A stretch of DNA of 51,726 nt from a virus. A program made the position numbers and the translations under genes. Numbering within the stretch: position 1 is the stretch's first letter; every line of letters starts with the position of its first letter. Where the stretch lies: positions 1 through 51,726 of IMG/VR virus record IMGVR_UViG_3300017731_000006; one strand, 5' to 3'. The notes beneath the pieces were generated by a model, which worked only from the letters and a program-made list of their open reading frames with translations, was not told where the DNA came from and ran no database searches. Shown here piece after piece: positions 21,934-30,264 of this stretch.

Positions 21934-22332
21934 ATGAAAAATAAAAAAAATGTAAATGCAAAAAAGCCCGCAAAGAAGACATCTAAAAAAATACAAGAAT
22001 TCAGTGATGGGAAAAACCACATAAAGGAAGAGGCTAGTTATGCAAGGAGCCTAGAACATATGATTGGCAGAAAGCAAAAAAATCCTTTTGGGGCTAATAC
22101 AATTGAAGAATTCGAGGCAAGTTTAGCTAGCATGCAATTGACTGAAATGCAAGAATTAGCAGTAAGTGCAGGGGTCTTCCCATCAGGAACAAAAGTTACA
22201 CTGAAGTCTAAATTAATTAAAGCATATAAGCAACAAGCACAGGGAGCATTAAAATCAATTCAAATTACGAAGCCAATGGTAGAACCTGGCTCTCAAAAAG
22301 AAAAAGATATCCTAAAGATTTTAAATCAATAA
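21934..22332 (+). CDS. Basic protein with SAP/Rho-N-like motif, 132 aa
   Basis: N-terminal 25 residues are Lys/Ala-rich and disordered. The centre (about 55-105) reads FEASLASMQLTEMQELAVSA then VTLKSKLIKAY, the helix-turn-helix pattern of SAP or Rho-N-like folds (LxxMxxxELxxLAxxxGV ... KxxLIxAL), which bind DNA or RNA or act as small assembly domains. The C-terminus has a short hydrophobic helix (KEKDILKILNQ). It follows the capsid gene after a terminator and has a strong Shine-Dalgarno site. A DNA-contacting head component or connector accessory is plausible; not proven. Confidence 0.55.
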   Translation: MKNKKNVNAKKPAKKTSKKIQEFSDGKNHIKEEASYARSLEHMIGRKQKNPFGANTIEEFEASLASMQLTEMQELAVSAGVFPSGTKVTLKSKLIKAYKQQAQGALKSIQITKPMVEPGSQKEKDILKILNQ

Positions 22333-22342
22333 TTTGTTTCAC

Positions 22343-22356
22343 GTGTACTTAATTAC
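22343..22356 (+). promoter_or_regulatory. Putative late promoter (GTGTA class) for 22357
   Basis: GTGTACTTAATTAC begins 14 nt before the ATG at 22357. No Shine-Dalgarno sequence. Confidence 0.6.
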
Positions 22357-23019
22357 ATGCATTCATTTAATCAAATTGGTGAGCTAGCTAGTGGTATATT
22401 AAAATATGAATTTGACTTCATAGAAGACCCTACTGAACAGCAGGCTGAATTACTCAGTATATCGGGCTCTTTAAGCGGAAAGCTTGGAGAGCTTAATATA
22501 ATATTAAATCAAAAATTTTGCTTTACCGGGGTAGATGGTAACCCTTATCCAAGGCTAGGAGATGAGGAATCCTCTATACTGGAAGAAATGTACCTGAGGG
22601 ATTACAACACAAAACAAGCCAGGAAAATATTAAGGGGCAGTTATGATAGCACAATTTCCGGAATAGACGGAGGCGGACAATCAAACTGGACGGAGCTTAG
22701 GGAAGGAGACACGACGATAAAAAGACCGGTGTCAGCGATTCCGGGATTATTTACCAACAAATTAGATTTAAGTAAAAACTTCAAGGCTTTAGCTTCAGAG
22801 TCCGAACAAAAAATTAAAGACTTAGCATATGCATATAATATGTATGGAGCTACGCCAAGGCAAGTAGCGGGACAAGATGCCCCGGATATAGATTATATAT
22901 TATGCCAAACAGACGCTGACACACCCTATTCAGGACATCTTCTAACGGAGACGGGAGTTAGCCCTTCTGGTGTCGATCTTTCAGGAATTAGCCCTACGGG
23001 TATGGGTTTATATAACTAA
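22357..23019 (+). CDS. Putative head-tail connector or neck protein, 220 aa
   Basis: A 220-residue protein with helical N-terminal half (SGKLGELNIILNQKF, SSILEEMYLRDYNTKQARKIL) and a Gly-rich centre, later LASESEQKIKDLAYAYNMYG. The helical bundle followed by a flexible segment is common for head-tail adaptor proteins, and the place after the capsid gene is right for one, but no family is certain. The last residues (SPSGVDLSGISPTG) are low-complexity. Its stop codon overlaps that of the converging gene by 2 nt (shared CTAA). Own GTGTA promoter. Confidence 0.5.
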   Translation: MHSFNQIGELASGILKYEFDFIEDPTEQQAELLSISGSLSGKLGELNIILNQKFCFTGVDGNPYPRLGDEESSILEEMYLRDYNTKQARKILRGSYDSTISGIDGGGQSNWTELREGDTTIKRPVSAIPGLFTNKLDLSKNFKALASESEQKIKDLAYAYNMYGATPRQVAGQDAPDIDYILCQTDADTPYSGHLLTETGVSPSGVDLSGISPTGMGLYN

Positions 23020-24002
23020 GCCCCACTAAGGTTCATTAAATCTTTCATTGAGAGAGAACCTCCTTTTTCTTTAGCTAAATCTTCTAGGGTTCTCCCTTGT
23101 TTTGGTTGAGATAACCCCAATTCATCCATGTCTTCTTTTGTTGCCCCAACAATAGTAGATGCACCAGAGTCTTTAGATATTTCCTGCTTAATTTTCTCTC
23201 TACTTTCCGATGAGTTTGCGAAATCCAATAAGCCGTCTGGGTCATTTTTAATTCTCTCAGGTATATCTTCGCTATACTGCTCAAATATATTTTTATATAT
23301 CTTTGTGTAAAGTGTTAAGTTTAGCTGGAAGTTAGTTAATTCAACCACGGGTTTTCCAAAAAAATCAGTTAAGTTTTCTATGAAACTATAATAGGATTTA
23401 TAAAAATCTTGTATTGCTAAATGTTTTATATTGTTATCAGAGAAAGCCTTATGAAACTCATTGTATGTCACTACAAGGTTAGAGACTTCCGTCGTGGACG
23501 CATATTCAAATTCCTTTTCTGAGTACAGTTTTTCCTGCAACCCCTTATCCTTGTAAAAACTATTGACTATATAGAAATCATTCGCTCGACTCAATGCATA
23601 CTTGTCAGCACTATTAGATACGAGATCTTGTTTTTTTGACTGAATGCGTGATAGTTTCTCTTCAGCTTCAGTTATCTGTTTATTTATTTGATCAAGGGCA
23701 CTTTTGAGGTATATATTCTTTTTATTCTTAATCAAGCTATCGACATAAAAAGATTGCTTTTCTATTTCAGCATCATCTTTTTCGGTCCACACTTCATCTT
23801 TTTTAAGCTCTTCAAAGATCTCCGCTTCAGTAGGTAGACCTTTTTTTTGAGCTCTCTCTAGATGCATGTCATAGATGTCGTCAAAATCTACAACATCATG
23901 AAATGACTGATGCTTTATATACCTTCTTTCTTCCCCTATAAAATAGGAAGAAAACCCTTCAGAGATTTCTTTAAATATTTTTCTGTAGTTGCGGGAATCC
24001 AC
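23016..24002 (-). CDS. Putative tail-assembly protein, leftward, 328 aa (GTG start)
   Basis: A 328-residue helical, charged protein. The N-terminus (FKEISEGFSSYFIGEERRYI, HQSFHDVVDFDDIYDMHLER) ends in a KKGLPTEAE turn; a coiled coil follows (about 105-135) and the C-terminus ends in a short KGGSLSMKDLMNL tail. Upstream on the same strand is a chaperone-like gene, and the two are in the same frame separated only by tandem TGA TGA; the start is GTG 24002. An ATG inside the stops opens another frame that ends after 11 codons. Pairs like this (small chaperone then longer partner) serve tail tube and tape measure assembly in long-tailed phages. Family not certain. Confidence 0.5.
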   Translation of the reverse strand: MDSRNYRKIFKEISEGFSSYFIGEERRYIKHQSFHDVVDFDDIYDMHLERAQKKGLPTEAEIFEELKKDEVWTEKDDAEIEKQSFYVDSLIKNKKNIYLKSALDQINKQITEAEEKLSRIQSKKQDLVSNSADKYALSRANDFYIVNSFYKDKGLQEKLYSEKEFEYASTTEVSNLVVTYNEFHKAFSDNNIKHLAIQDFYKSYYSFIENLTDFFGKPVVELTNFQLNLTLYTKIYKNIFEQYSEDIPERIKNDPDGLLDFANSSESREKIKQEISKDSGASTIVGATKEDMDELGLSQPKQGRTLEDLAKEKGGSLSMKDLMNLSGA

Positions 24003-24005
24003 TCA

Positions 24006-24770
24006 TCACAAATTACCTGAATCAATATCTGACTCTAGATCCTGGAACTCTTTCTCAGTTGGATTTTGACTGAAGTACCAAAAACTAATGAATGTCATTA
24101 ACTTATCTCTCGATAGATCAAAAATATCATTGCCACCTTCGTCCATTTCATAGTAGGACTCTTCTTTTTCTTCCGCGCTTTGACCTGGAAATAAGGGTAA
24201 AACTTCTCCACCCTCTGCCTGGTAATGAGAGAGATTTAACAGGTACCATAAAATAACTTTATTTTGAGCTTTAGTATCCGCCGTATGATTAAAGACATTC
24301 TGGTATGCGGTCTCAAGATCTACAATCTCTTTCCTGGTAGAAGCAAAAGATTTAGATAGTTCGGCCTCTCTAGATTTTTCTTTTTCGTTTTTTTGCTTTT
24401 TATCTAAAAGACGACCAAGGGAATTATTAATTTCATTTAATTCTTGATAAAGACGAATTAATCGGTTGGAGTCTTCTTCACTTAAGAGTCCCCCACTATC
24501 GCTATATTTCTTAGCTAGCATAGCTTTTGTAAGTATGCCTTTTTTAATGCACTTACTCATTTCAATACTGAATTCCATATCAGCATCCTCTACTTGCCTG
24601 CGAGATGGCTCGTGTATGATAATGTCATACGGAGTATCTTGCTTGACTTTTTTAGTTTTGGTGATTTTTTCCACCTCACCGGTTTCTTTGTTTTTTACTT
24701 GAGAAACCTCTTCCTTTTCAACCTCTTCGCTTTTGGCGATTTTAAATTGATAGATTACTTTTTTATTCAT
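24006..24770 (-). CDS. Putative tail assembly chaperone, leftward, 254 aa
   Basis: The N-terminus is a small beta-type domain (VIYQFKIAKSE) with a charged hairpin; then TPYDIIIHEPSRRQVEDADM and FSIEMSKCIKKGILTKAMLA, a pattern I associate with tail assembly chaperone-like proteins of large phages (PSRRxxEDADxxxS followed by xGILTxAMLxKKY). A long charged helix follows (about 110-150), then a helical C-terminus with LMTFISFWYFSQNPTEKEF. The gene has an AAGGA site before its ATG and no GTGTA motif. It reads against the surrounding head and tail genes, which is unusual for this role. Moderate confidence in the family. Confidence 0.5.
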   Translation of the reverse strand: MNKKVIYQFKIAKSEEVEKEEVSQVKNKETGEVEKITKTKKVKQDTPYDIIIHEPSRRQVEDADMEFSIEMSKCIKKGILTKAMLAKKYSDSGGLLSEEDSNRLIRLYQELNEINNSLGRLLDKKQKNEKEKSREAELSKSFASTRKEIVDLETAYQNVFNHTADTKAQNKVILWYLLNLSHYQAEGGEVLPLFPGQSAEEKEESYYEMDEGGNDIFDLSRDKLMTFISFWYFSQNPTEKEFQDLESDIDSGNL

Positions 24771-24806
24771 ATATATTCCTTATACCTTTGTTTATTTATA
24801 ATAAAA

Positions 24807-25091
24807 TTAAAACTTAAAACTTATAGTAAAATTTTCAAAACTGTTTTCTGTTTCTCTTATTGTCTCATTACCCATGTCTAGTATCTTTTTTCTTAAGTAC
24901 TGTAACTTTTGATCATCAAAGTAATCAGCCTGCTTTATTAACGAGTGATACTCTGGGGGTAAGGATTTTTTTAGTTTCTCGAAATTGATCGAATGGTCTT
25001 TATGCAGATCTTCAATTAAAACCAAAAAAGATTTAAACAAAATTTTTGTATTTTTCGAGTAAGCAGAATTAATAAGTTCGTCCGGTGTCAT
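24807..25091 (-). CDS. Hypothetical small helical protein, leftward, 94 aa
   Basis: A 94-residue all-helical protein (DELINSAYSKNTKILFKSFL, LPPEYHSLIKQADYF, KLQYLRKKILDMG). No recognised family. First gene of the leftward island, read away from the GTGTA promoter of the 25160 gene. Upstream on the minus strand is ATTACTATAGTTAA just before the ATG, a degenerate form of the late motif (GTGTACTATTTTTTTAA). Its position beside chaperone-like genes suggests tail assembly, without direct evidence. Confidence 0.55.
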   Translation of the reverse strand: MTPDELINSAYSKNTKILFKSFLVLIEDLHKDHSINFEKLKKSLPPEYHSLIKQADYFDDQKLQYLRKKILDMGNETIRETENSFENFTISFKF

Positions 25092-25142
25092 TTAACTATA
25101 GTAATCTATCTTAATATTTTTTCCAATGAATTAACAAGCTAT

Positions 25143-25156
25143 GTGTAATATATTTT
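25143..25156 (+). promoter_or_regulatory. Putative late promoter (GTGTA class) for 25160
   Basis: GTGTAATATATTTT begins 17 nt before the ATG at 25160. No Shine-Dalgarno sequence. Confidence 0.65.
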
Positions 25157-25159
25157 AAC

Positions 25160-25609
25160 ATGCCATCTTATTTTAATTCAGAAGAGAAAGAAGCACTTGA
25201 GTCTGTTATGCAAAATATGCATGATACTTTTGCTAGATCGATATTCGCTTATAAGGAATCAAAAAAAATAATAATAAGCACAGATCCTAATTTTAATTAT
25301 TTATATAATAATGTGAAAGGAGTAAAGCAAGTACTTAATAGGACTCAGTTTAAAGCCATAAAAGCAAGGATAATGTATATGGACAAGCAGAGCGAAGTTT
25401 CATATGACGCTGATGTTGGGGCGCAAATAAAAGTTAGCCACGATATAGGAGAGGTAAGAATAAAACTAGATGCAGAAGGTTACGATTACCTTAAAGATGC
25501 TAAACGTATAGAAATTGATGGCCGCCTTATGTTTAAGGTTACGGATGTAAAAAAACATGGATTATTTAGCCCCAAATTCTTTACTTACTACTTAAGACCA
25601 ACAGATTAA
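25160..25609 (+). CDS. Putative neck or head-closure protein, 149 aa
   Basis: A 149-residue protein: helical N-terminal third (EALESVMQNMHDTFARSIFA) then a beta-rich part (GEVRIKLDAEGYDYLKDAKR, EIDGRLMFKVTDVKKHG) ending in FFTYYLRPTD. The arrangement of a small barrel with a final YYLRP strand is typical of head closure (SPP1 gp16/HK97 gp7-type) proteins, and position before tail completion and tube genes fits. Not a certain family match. Its TAA overlaps the next ATG by one base (TAATG). Confidence 0.55.
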   Translation: MPSYFNSEEKEALESVMQNMHDTFARSIFAYKESKKIIISTDPNFNYLYNNVKGVKQVLNRTQFKAIKARIMYMDKQSEVSYDADVGAQIKVSHDIGEVRIKLDAEGYDYLKDAKRIEIDGRLMFKVTDVKKHGLFSPKFFTYYLRPTD

Positions 25610-26232
25610 TGAAAGTAAGATTCAAAGTTAATCAAAGAGAGCTGGATAAAGAAATAAAGTCGTCCATGTCTAAAAGAGCAAATGCGACTAAATTAAAAAA
25701 TAATTTAAAAGACAAATCCGGAAAACTTGTATACAAGAAGTTTGAAGAACAAAAAAAAAGAATGATTCAAGAGTTTTTAAACTTACCCATAACCAGAGAG
25801 TTACTGGCAGGTCCGCGAGCAAGCAATACTAGTGGTACATTGGGAGGATACGGAAACCTTTTTAGTTTTATAGGGTTCGAAAGTGGATCGAGCCCTGTAT
25901 CGCCAATCATTGATTTATTGCAAAAAACAGATATTAAGTTTACCGGTTTAACCTCGAGAGGTACAACCAGAATAAGGATAGAAATGCCAAGCCCAAAAGA
26001 TATTTTTGCTGTAACACCCTTGCCATGGGCAACTGGGATCAGTTGGGCGAAAGGAATCGAAACTGGATTATCTGGACTGGGTCAGTACATGAAAACAAAT
26101 TCTACATTTAGCAGGTCCGGAGGAGGAATACAATCAAGTAGTAGACTAAGGTCGGGCAAGTTCTCCAATACTCCATACATATCGAGATTTATTAATAAGT
26201 GGCAAAAAGAATTCATTAAATTATCCAAATAA
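25609..26232 (+). CDS. Putative tail completion protein (HK97 gp10-like position), 207 aa
   Basis: The N-terminus is basic and helical (KSSMSKRANATKLKNNLKDK, FEEQKKRMIQEFLNLPITRE) and the rest is rich in Gly/Ser/Pro loops and beta strands (LFSFIGFESGSSPVSPI, FTGLTSRGTTRIRIE), with PYISRFINKWQKEFIKL at the end. Such basic, HK97 gp10-like proteins join the head connector and the tail tube. Translationally coupled to the previous gene by TAATG. Assigned by context and shape; not a firm homology. Confidence 0.5.
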   Translation: MKVRFKVNQRELDKEIKSSMSKRANATKLKNNLKDKSGKLVYKKFEEQKKRMIQEFLNLPITRELLAGPRASNTSGTLGGYGNLFSFIGFESGSSPVSPIIDLLQKTDIKFTGLTSRGTTRIRIEMPSPKDIFAVTPLPWATGISWAKGIETGLSGLGQYMKTNSTFSRSGGGIQSSSRLRSGKFSNTPYISRFINKWQKEFIKLSK

Positions 26233-26236
26233 TACT

Positions 26237-27148
26237 ATGAAACCTCAATTCCAACATGAAGCAAACACTAGTTTCGCATTATGGTTAGACCAGCATTTAA
26301 CCTGTAAAGGGGAGGCTTTTTCGAACCATTTTGATAGCCTCTACTACCATGAGGATGAAAGGTTACCTTCCTATCCGGAAGATGACCACAACGGATACAT
26401 ATCTTATAATAGCCCCTACAAGCAATGGGTTTATAATAGCGATATAGAGGGAGCAGTTATTCCAACGGGGGTTTATGTTGACACAGGCGATGGAGTATAT
26501 AATTTTTGCAGCAGAGGTCAAAGCGGGTTAATTATTGATTTTGATAACGGTAGGGTATTGTTCGAGGGAAGGCATTTTGGAGAAAATTACAATAAATTAA
26601 ATGTAGAGGCGGAATTCTCCGTTAAGGATATAAATATATACCTCGCAGATGATACAGAAGAAAACATTGTTATTGAAAATAAATACAATATAAATAGTAG
26701 AACCACCCCAGAGCTTCTTAGCAACACTGGAATTCTTCCATACGAGAAAGTTTCTCCAGCAGCATTTGTTTCTATGGAAAGGTCCCATAACGAACCCTTT
26801 GCCTTTGGCGGGGAAGACTTAACCACATTAAACTATAGGGTGATATTTTTCACTGAAGACCTATATCAATTGGATGGAATAATGTCTTTATGTACGGACG
26901 CATATAATTTGGCAATAAAAAACATAGGGTACAACAGTCATCCTTTTAATGAATTTGGGGATCTAAAGACAGGATTTTACAGTTATAGAGAGCAAGTTAA
27001 AAATAACACAAAATGCGAACCGTTAATGTTTATAGAAGACACTAGATCCTCCAAAATTAATGACAAATTATCAAAAAAAATAAATCCAGGATTATATTTG
27101 GGCTTTGTGGATTTTGAAATCAGTCAACCAAGGTTTCCTAGGGCCTAA
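26237..27148 (+). CDS. Putative tail terminator or neck protein, 303 aa
   Basis: A 303-residue mixed alpha/beta protein. Notable stretches: EANTSFALWLDQHLTCKGEAF near the start, YVDTGDGVYNFCSRGQSGLI then IDFDNGRVLFEGRHF in the middle, LNYRVIFFTEDLYQLDGIMS and PGLYLGFVDFEISQPRFPRA near the end. The last part resembles the closing strand of tail terminator-type proteins, and the gene lies just before the tube genes. It follows the previous stop by 4 nt without ribosome binding site. No firm family. Confidence 0.5.
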   Translation: MKPQFQHEANTSFALWLDQHLTCKGEAFSNHFDSLYYHEDERLPSYPEDDHNGYISYNSPYKQWVYNSDIEGAVIPTGVYVDTGDGVYNFCSRGQSGLIIDFDNGRVLFEGRHFGENYNKLNVEAEFSVKDINIYLADDTEENIVIENKYNINSRTTPELLSNTGILPYEKVSPAAFVSMERSHNEPFAFGGEDLTTLNYRVIFFTEDLYQLDGIMSLCTDAYNLAIKNIGYNSHPFNEFGDLKTGFYSYREQVKNNTKCEPLMFIEDTRSSKINDKLSKKINPGLYLGFVDFEISQPRFPRA

Positions 27149-27175
27149 AAAAATATTTCCCATATACATTATAAA

Positions 27176-27217
27176 GATGTAATAATAACCAAACACTTAT
27201 TTTTAAATAAAAAGGAG
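27176..27217 (+). promoter_or_regulatory. Weak late-type motif and strong ribosome binding site for 27227
   Basis: GATGTAATAATAACC (27176-27190) resembles GTGTAATAACC before the tape measure gene. AAAGGAG (27211-27217) lies 9 nt before the ATG and is a perfect Shine-Dalgarno core. Confidence 0.5.
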
Positions 27218-27226
27218 AAAAAAACC

Positions 27227-28738
27227 ATGGCCGTACATAGAAATCGAGTAATTTATCAATCAGAAGCGTTATTTATTAGCCCCGACTCCACTGGGTATCA
27301 TTTTACAGGAGCAAAAGCTAGTAGCCCAATTGAGGGAGTAGGAAGCGGTCCATTTGGACTTGCAACCCCTCCGGTTGACTCATCTCAAGTGTTTGGTGGA
27401 GAATTAGATTCGCCAACCAGGACTAATAATGGTCAATTGGCTGGATGGGCCGAAGGAGATGCCTGGCCAGAGTGGAACCCTAAGGGAGATAATCCTGCAT
27501 TTGCAAAAGCCCATGGAAGTATTATCCAGCAATTAGAGCGTGTTCAAAGTGCGAATTATGGTTTCACAGTTAATCGTCAAGACATCAACCAATTTGGTCA
27601 TGCAGCCCGTCTTGACTCAATCGTAGTTGAGTCACCAACTGTTAATTTAGATTTTTCTTATTATTTAGTGGATGGTAGAAACGAGCGCTTGCTCGAGTTT
27701 GTTACAGACGGTCAGACTAATACATTAAGCGGAGCATTATCGCCAGAGTTATACCAAGCTGGAAATAACTTCTTTATACTAACAACTCCAGAAGCAAGAG
27801 ATGCTGTAAATGGAGACACTAATATACATGAAGAAGGCAAGGAAGACAGCAAATCCGTAATCTCTCTTGGTAATGGATATATAACCGACTACAGTGTAGA
27901 TGTATCTGTAGGATCAATTCCGACTGCCAGTGTAACTGTTGAAGGAATGAACATCAAGAGTGACCTGGGGACTACCGGTAATGATGTCCCCGCCATGGAC
28001 ATGAAAGATGGCTCTAAAACAAGTAATGCATGGAATAAGGATGCTCAAGGCAACAGAGTCTCTAAAGGTTCAGATGGATGTACTGGACTTTATTCGCTTC
28101 CTCCAACTATGAGTGGTTACGATGGTTGTGGGCAAGATGTTGCAGCGTTGCGCCCAGGAGATGTAGTTGTTAATTTACAAAATGCATCCCTTATGCACAA
28201 AGCAGTATCTGGTGCTCAAAACCAACCTTTAGTAGGAAGTGCCCACGTGCAGTCCGCAAGTATTTCTGTCCCAATGGGGAGAACTACTCTTCAGAGACTT
28301 GGATCAACATTTGGATTCTCTAAGGCGATGGACCTTCCATTGACCGTAACTATGAGTGTTTCTGCATTAGTCGCAGACATGAAAGAAGATAATTTGATCG
28401 ACTTTTTATGCTCCTGTGAAGAGTATAATGTTTCACTTGACATCTACGATCCTCAGTGCGACGACTGCACAGTAAAGGAAGGAACTAAAGCAATGGGATT
28501 TACTCTTAAGGGTGCTCGTTTAGAATCTGAAAACTACAGCAGCAGTCTTGGTGATAATAAAACTGTCGACCTTACATTTACCACTCAAATTGGTGGCGCA
28601 GATGACCTGCATAATGGATTATTTTTATACGGCAAAGAATCAACCGAGGGTAACAACGGACTCCCCCCAGCATGGACAGGGCTCAATGGTAGCACTGAAG
28701 ATGCTGTAAGTGGATACCTATTTGGATATCGAGCATAA
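27227..28738 (+). CDS. Major tail tube-like protein A, 503 aa
   Basis: Best candidate for the main tail tube subunit: first tail gene before the tape measure, strong Shine-Dalgarno site. Recognisable parts: RVIYQSEALFISP (N-terminal strand), FTVNRQDINQFGHAAR and VNLDFSYYLVDGRNERLLEF, then LGNGYITDYSVDVSVGSIPT and a C-terminal part with FTLKGARLESENYSSSLGDN. Every one has a counterpart in the gene at 28802 (RVIRYNSVGLFLA; FSVDTNRENIKQIG; FDYLLTDGYEESLL; IGNGYISSYSFSASVGD; FTIDNARLDGYSLSQGIGD), so they are paralogues. At 503 residues it is far longer than a minimal tube protein and probably carries an inserted surface domain. Ends before a hairpin. Confidence 0.7.
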   Translation: MAVHRNRVIYQSEALFISPDSTGYHFTGAKASSPIEGVGSGPFGLATPPVDSSQVFGGELDSPTRTNNGQLAGWAEGDAWPEWNPKGDNPAFAKAHGSIIQQLERVQSANYGFTVNRQDINQFGHAARLDSIVVESPTVNLDFSYYLVDGRNERLLEFVTDGQTNTLSGALSPELYQAGNNFFILTTPEARDAVNGDTNIHEEGKEDSKSVISLGNGYITDYSVDVSVGSIPTASVTVEGMNIKSDLGTTGNDVPAMDMKDGSKTSNAWNKDAQGNRVSKGSDGCTGLYSLPPTMSGYDGCGQDVAALRPGDVVVNLQNASLMHKAVSGAQNQPLVGSAHVQSASISVPMGRTTLQRLGSTFGFSKAMDLPLTVTMSVSALVADMKEDNLIDFLCSCEEYNVSLDIYDPQCDDCTVKEGTKAMGFTLKGARLESENYSSSLGDNKTVDLTFTTQIGGADDLHNGLFLYGKESTEGNNGLPPAWTGLNGSTEDAVSGYLFGYRA

Positions 28739-28762
28739 TTAAAATAAAAATTATTTAACAAC

Positions 28763-28794
28763 AATACACCACAGTTTTCGGGCTGTGGTGTATT
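28763..28794 (+). terminator. Perfect 12-bp hairpin between tube genes
   Basis: AATACACCACAG (28763-28774) pairs exactly with CTGTGGTGTATT (28783-28794) around the loop TTTTCGGG. The right arm includes the GTGTATT of the late promoter for 28802. Few Ts follow, so termination may be partial. Confidence 0.7.
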
Positions 28795-28801
28795 TATATA
28801 T
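28788..28801 (+). promoter_or_regulatory. Putative late promoter (GTGTA class) for 28802
   Basis: GTGTATTTATATAT begins 14 nt before the ATG at 28802 and forms one arm of the hairpin at 28763-28794. No Shine-Dalgarno sequence. Confidence 0.55.
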
Positions 28802-30196
28802 ATGGCAAAAACCAGAAATGTTATCAGGTACAATTCGGTGGGGCTTTTCCTTGCGGATTCAGTTTCTGATAGCAGCAGGGAGGATGATGTCGCAAAAACC
28901 GAAGTCAGTTTTTTCAATAAACTTCAGTCCTTTCAATTTTCAGTAGATACAAATAGAGAAAATATCAAGCAAATTGGAAGCGATCATTATGTCGCAAGGA
29001 CCATGGTTAAGCATGGTTCGATAAATGTTAGTTTTGATTACTTACTTACAGATGGTTACGAAGAAAGTTTATTAGGCTTGAATATATTAGGGCCCAGTGT
29101 AAAGTACGACGAAGAGGGCTCTGCATACAATTTAAATGTACAGGATAGTGGAACTATATACAATAATTTAAAAGAAAATAAATCCATGTTTTTTGTTTTA
29201 GGTGACGAAGGACATGATTTGACTGCATACGATAAAAGGGAACTGGGTTTAGAGGGTACTAATGTACTAGGTATAGGTAATGGCTATATATCAAGCTATT
29301 CATTCTCAGCATCAGTCGGAGATATAGCAAAAGCTTCGGTTTCATTTACGGCTTCCGATTTTAATTATGACTGCATGGATGCGGGCGGAGGGTTTTACTG
29401 GGAAAAAATAACAGAAACTTTAGGTAACTTATTATGGCAAGGAGATCAGAATGATGTAGATTTTATTTTATTCCAGGACGGAAGTGAGATACAATTAGAT
29501 AAGGATTTAGAATACCAAAAAATAGGTGCAATCAGGAACCCTTCCCTAGACTTAATAAATAAAGGAACACCGTTAGATAAAATAGGATTTCCCGCACTTA
29601 CCTTTAGGCCAAAACTATACAAGTCAGCAGCTACTGCTATACCTCCACATGGAATAAATCTAAAAATAAAAAATTTAAATATAGGAGGTCCAACACTAAA
29701 CACTGAACCTGATGGCGATTCTTGTTTTGAGAGCTCCGCTAACATTCAATCTTTTAATGTTAACATACCTTTTGAGAGAGAAGATCTTGAAGGTTTCGAG
29801 TCTATGCATATGTATGCTAGTAAATTGAAGTACCCACAGCTGGGCACATTGTCTATGTCTTTATTATCTAGCACATTTGAAAGTGGTAGGTTTATTGATA
29901 TATTTTGCGGGGACACTGAGTATGAAATTGAGATCGAGTTGACCAATGAATGCTCGTTTCACTGTTTTCCAGAATATGAAAGACAAAAAGCGATGAAATT
30001 CACAATAGATAATGCTAGGCTTGATGGATATTCTTTAAGCCAAGGAATCGGAGACTACGGAACGGTTGATTGTAATTTTTCTTTTGAAATGAATGCAAGA
30101 GAAGGTCTTTTTGCTAGCGGTACATATGGCAATAATAAACCAGCAACTTGTCATGGAGGTCCAGACGATGACAGGCAAATAATAAATATGGATTAA
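28802..30196 (+). CDS. Tail tube-like protein B, paralogue of 27227, 464 aa
   Basis: Diverged duplicate of the gene before it, with the same order of beta segments (for example RVIRYNSVGLFLA-type start as NVIRYNSVGLFLADSV, then FSVDTNRENIKQIGSDHYVA, FDYLLTDGYEESLL, LGIGNGYISSYSFSASVGD and DNARLDGYSLSQGIGDYGTV). It has several cysteines (ECSFHCF, FCGDTEYE) absent at those places in its partner. It may be a minor tube, tail-tip or terminal ring protein. The lower expected translation (no ribosome binding site, hairpin promoter) contrasts with the strong site of 27227 and suggests a minor component. Confidence 0.65.
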   Translation: MAKTRNVIRYNSVGLFLADSVSDSSREDDVAKTEVSFFNKLQSFQFSVDTNRENIKQIGSDHYVARTMVKHGSINVSFDYLLTDGYEESLLGLNILGPSVKYDEEGSAYNLNVQDSGTIYNNLKENKSMFFVLGDEGHDLTAYDKRELGLEGTNVLGIGNGYISSYSFSASVGDIAKASVSFTASDFNYDCMDAGGGFYWEKITETLGNLLWQGDQNDVDFILFQDGSEIQLDKDLEYQKIGAIRNPSLDLINKGTPLDKIGFPALTFRPKLYKSAATAIPPHGINLKIKNLNIGGPTLNTEPDGDSCFESSANIQSFNVNIPFEREDLEGFESMHMYASKLKYPQLGTLSMSLLSSTFESGRFIDIFCGDTEYEIEIELTNECSFHCFPEYERQKAMKFTIDNARLDGYSLSQGIGDYGTVDCNFSFEMNAREGLFASGTYGNNKPATCHGGPDDDRQIINMD

Positions 30197-30221
30197 TGTA
30201 GTTTAAATATAAAAATTTTAG

Positions 30222-30235
30222 GTGTAATAACCTTT
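30222..30235 (+). promoter_or_regulatory. Putative late promoter (GTGTA class) for the tape measure gene
   Basis: GTGTAATAACCTTT begins 43 nt before the ATG at 30265. The leader has a weak hairpin (AACCT/AGGTT) and AAGGA at 30257-30261, 3 nt before the ATG. Confidence 0.55.
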
Positions 30236-30264
30236 TAAGGTTTTATTATAAGGTATAAGGAAAA

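Noticed and set aside
24002-24010. Programmed frameshift between the two leftward chaperone-like genes
   Set aside because: Both genes are in the same frame, separated by TGA TGA, and no slippery heptamer is visible.
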